Below the pieces are notes generated by a model. The model ran no database searches. It was not told the origin of the DNA and saw only the letters and a program-made list of their open reading frames with translations. The translations under genes were made by a program, and so were the position numbers. From NCBI RefSeq assembly GCF_900156895.1, contig NZ_FTPD01000045.1, forward strand, positions 192,987 to 256,986: DNA of 64,000 bases, written 5' to 3'. Numbering within the stretch: the stretch's first letter is position 1; the number at the start of each line of letters is the position of its first letter. Of the stretch, positions 63,452 through 64,000 are shown piece by piece. This stretch comes from Mesorhizobium prunaredense. GTDB taxonomy: Bacteria > Pseudomonadota > Alphaproteobacteria > Rhizobiales > Rhizobiaceae.

Positions 63452-64000
63452 ATGAACAGATTGTCGAAAATTAGTGAGACAAACATGCTGCTGACATTAG
63501 CGGCACCTTATCGCCTGGCGTTGGCCGTCGGCCTGATATTGATGCTATGCGAAAGCGCAGCTTTGTTGGTTATGCCCTGGCTTGGTGGCAGGCTTGCTGA
63601 AACGTTCCTCCAGGAACGCGCAGGCAGCAGCACGATTGATATTCAGGTACTTTTTCTAGGTGCATTGGCGCTGTTCGCGGTTCAGGCTGTTTTGAAATTC
63701 AGCAACATATACCTGCTTGGCGGGACGACCACAAGAATACTGGCGGACTTGAAAATCCGAGTTTACGACCATCTTCAGGCCTTGCCGCTTGCTTTCTCCC
63801 ACCGGCGGCGTCACGGCGATACGCTCGCGTTACTTACTCATGATGTGTATGTCGTCAGCGACTACATCAGCGTCACCGCACTTGCGGCCTTGCCGCTCTT
63901 CTTCACCGTCAGCGGCGCATTGGCTTTAATGTTCCGAATCGATTCTCTTCTCGCCATGTTCGCTGCAATCATTATTCCATTGCTCTATCTACTGCTTAAA
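63452..64000 (+). CDS. ABC transporter, MsbA-type transmembrane domain (3' end outside window)
   Basis: The first 183 residues of an exporter half. It has four or so membrane segments (LAVGLILMLCESAALLVMP, FLGALALFAVQAVLKFSNI and others) and the coupling-helix region LKIRVYDHLQALPLAFSHRRRHGDTLALL, typical of type IV (MsbA/LmrA-like) ABC exporters. The ATPase domain lies beyond the window end. I chose ATG 63452; ATG 63485 is an alternative. It is on the same strand as the nucleotidyltransferase. The cargo (lipid-linked sugar, peptide or other) cannot be told from this part. Confidence 0.8.
   Translation, partial: MNRLSKISETNMLLTLAAPYRLALAVGLILMLCESAALLVMPWLGGRLAETFLQERAGSSTIDIQVLFLGALALFAVQAVLKFSNIYLLGGTTTRILADLKIRVYDHLQALPLAFSHRRRHGDTLALLTHDVYVVSDYISVTALAALPLFFTVSGALALMFRIDSLLAMFAAIIIPLLYLLLK

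Noticed and set aside
1..64000. Search for CRISPR arrays, rRNA, tRNA and plasmid origins
   Set aside because: No regularly spaced short repeats, rRNA-like blocks or credible tRNA were seen by eye.

Overview
The window looks like a chromosomal segment of a Rhizobiales bacterium, most likely Mesorhizobium or a close relative. The evidence is high GC, a fructose-type ABC binding protein and ROK regulator resembling the rhizobial frc system, CysN and CysC fused as in rhizobia, an ExoP-like tyrosine autokinase, BioY, and the general style of the surface-polysaccharide genes. The genus is inferred from protein families, not from a marker gene.

Layout. 1-3398: fructose-type sugar uptake and metabolism (binding protein cut by the window edge, divergent ROK regulator, FucU/RbsD mutarotase, PfkB kinase). 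3654-5604: a lone sugar aminotransferase and a VapBC-type toxin-antitoxin pair. 5728-9372: sulfate activation (cysD, cysNC, cysQ). 9618-16090: a minus-strand export operon (PHP phosphatase, Wza-like lipoprotein, Wzz/tyrosine autokinase, TPR protein, Wzy/ligase-type membrane protein), followed by a secreted protein and a truncated SNase-like gene. 17704-30553: glycosyltransferases, methyltransferases and a UDP-ManNAcA-type module (epimerase, dehydrogenase, two-domain oxidoreductase, heparinase-like enzyme, glycosyltransferase). 31551-33957: a Tat-exported beta-helix protein broken by one base in a G9 tract. 34067-51349: the second half of the polysaccharide locus, with an intact IS3-family element, a Wzy candidate, Wzx, glycosyltransferases, FkbM methyltransferases, the initiating sugar transferase, UDP-glucose dehydrogenase and a NusG-like antiterminator at the head. 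51752-56303: BioY, an MBL-fold hydrolase, the full-length SNase-like paralogue and a mannose-1-phosphate guanylyltransferase/AGE isomerase fusion. 57130-64000: accessory DNA with an acyltransferase, a truncated DNA ligase, IS remnants, a DUF5681 protein with a ParB-methyltransferase, a nucleotidyltransferase and the start of an ABC transporter.

How it fits together. The locus reads as one Wzx/Wzy-type exopolysaccharide or capsule system: precursor synthesis (UDP-GlcA, UDP-ManNAcA, GDP-mannose), initiation on undecaprenyl phosphate, assembly by at least six glycosyltransferases, decoration by methyl groups, flipping and polymerisation, and export controlled by an autokinase and a PHP phosphatase. 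Transcription is probably helped by the specialised NusG paralogue. The block carries signs of repeated rearrangement: an active-looking IS3 element, an IS630 scar, an IS3 scar, broken partial copies of its own sugar transferase and FkbM genes, and a direct repeat of about 295 bp (SNase-like gene) bracketing 36 kb of it.
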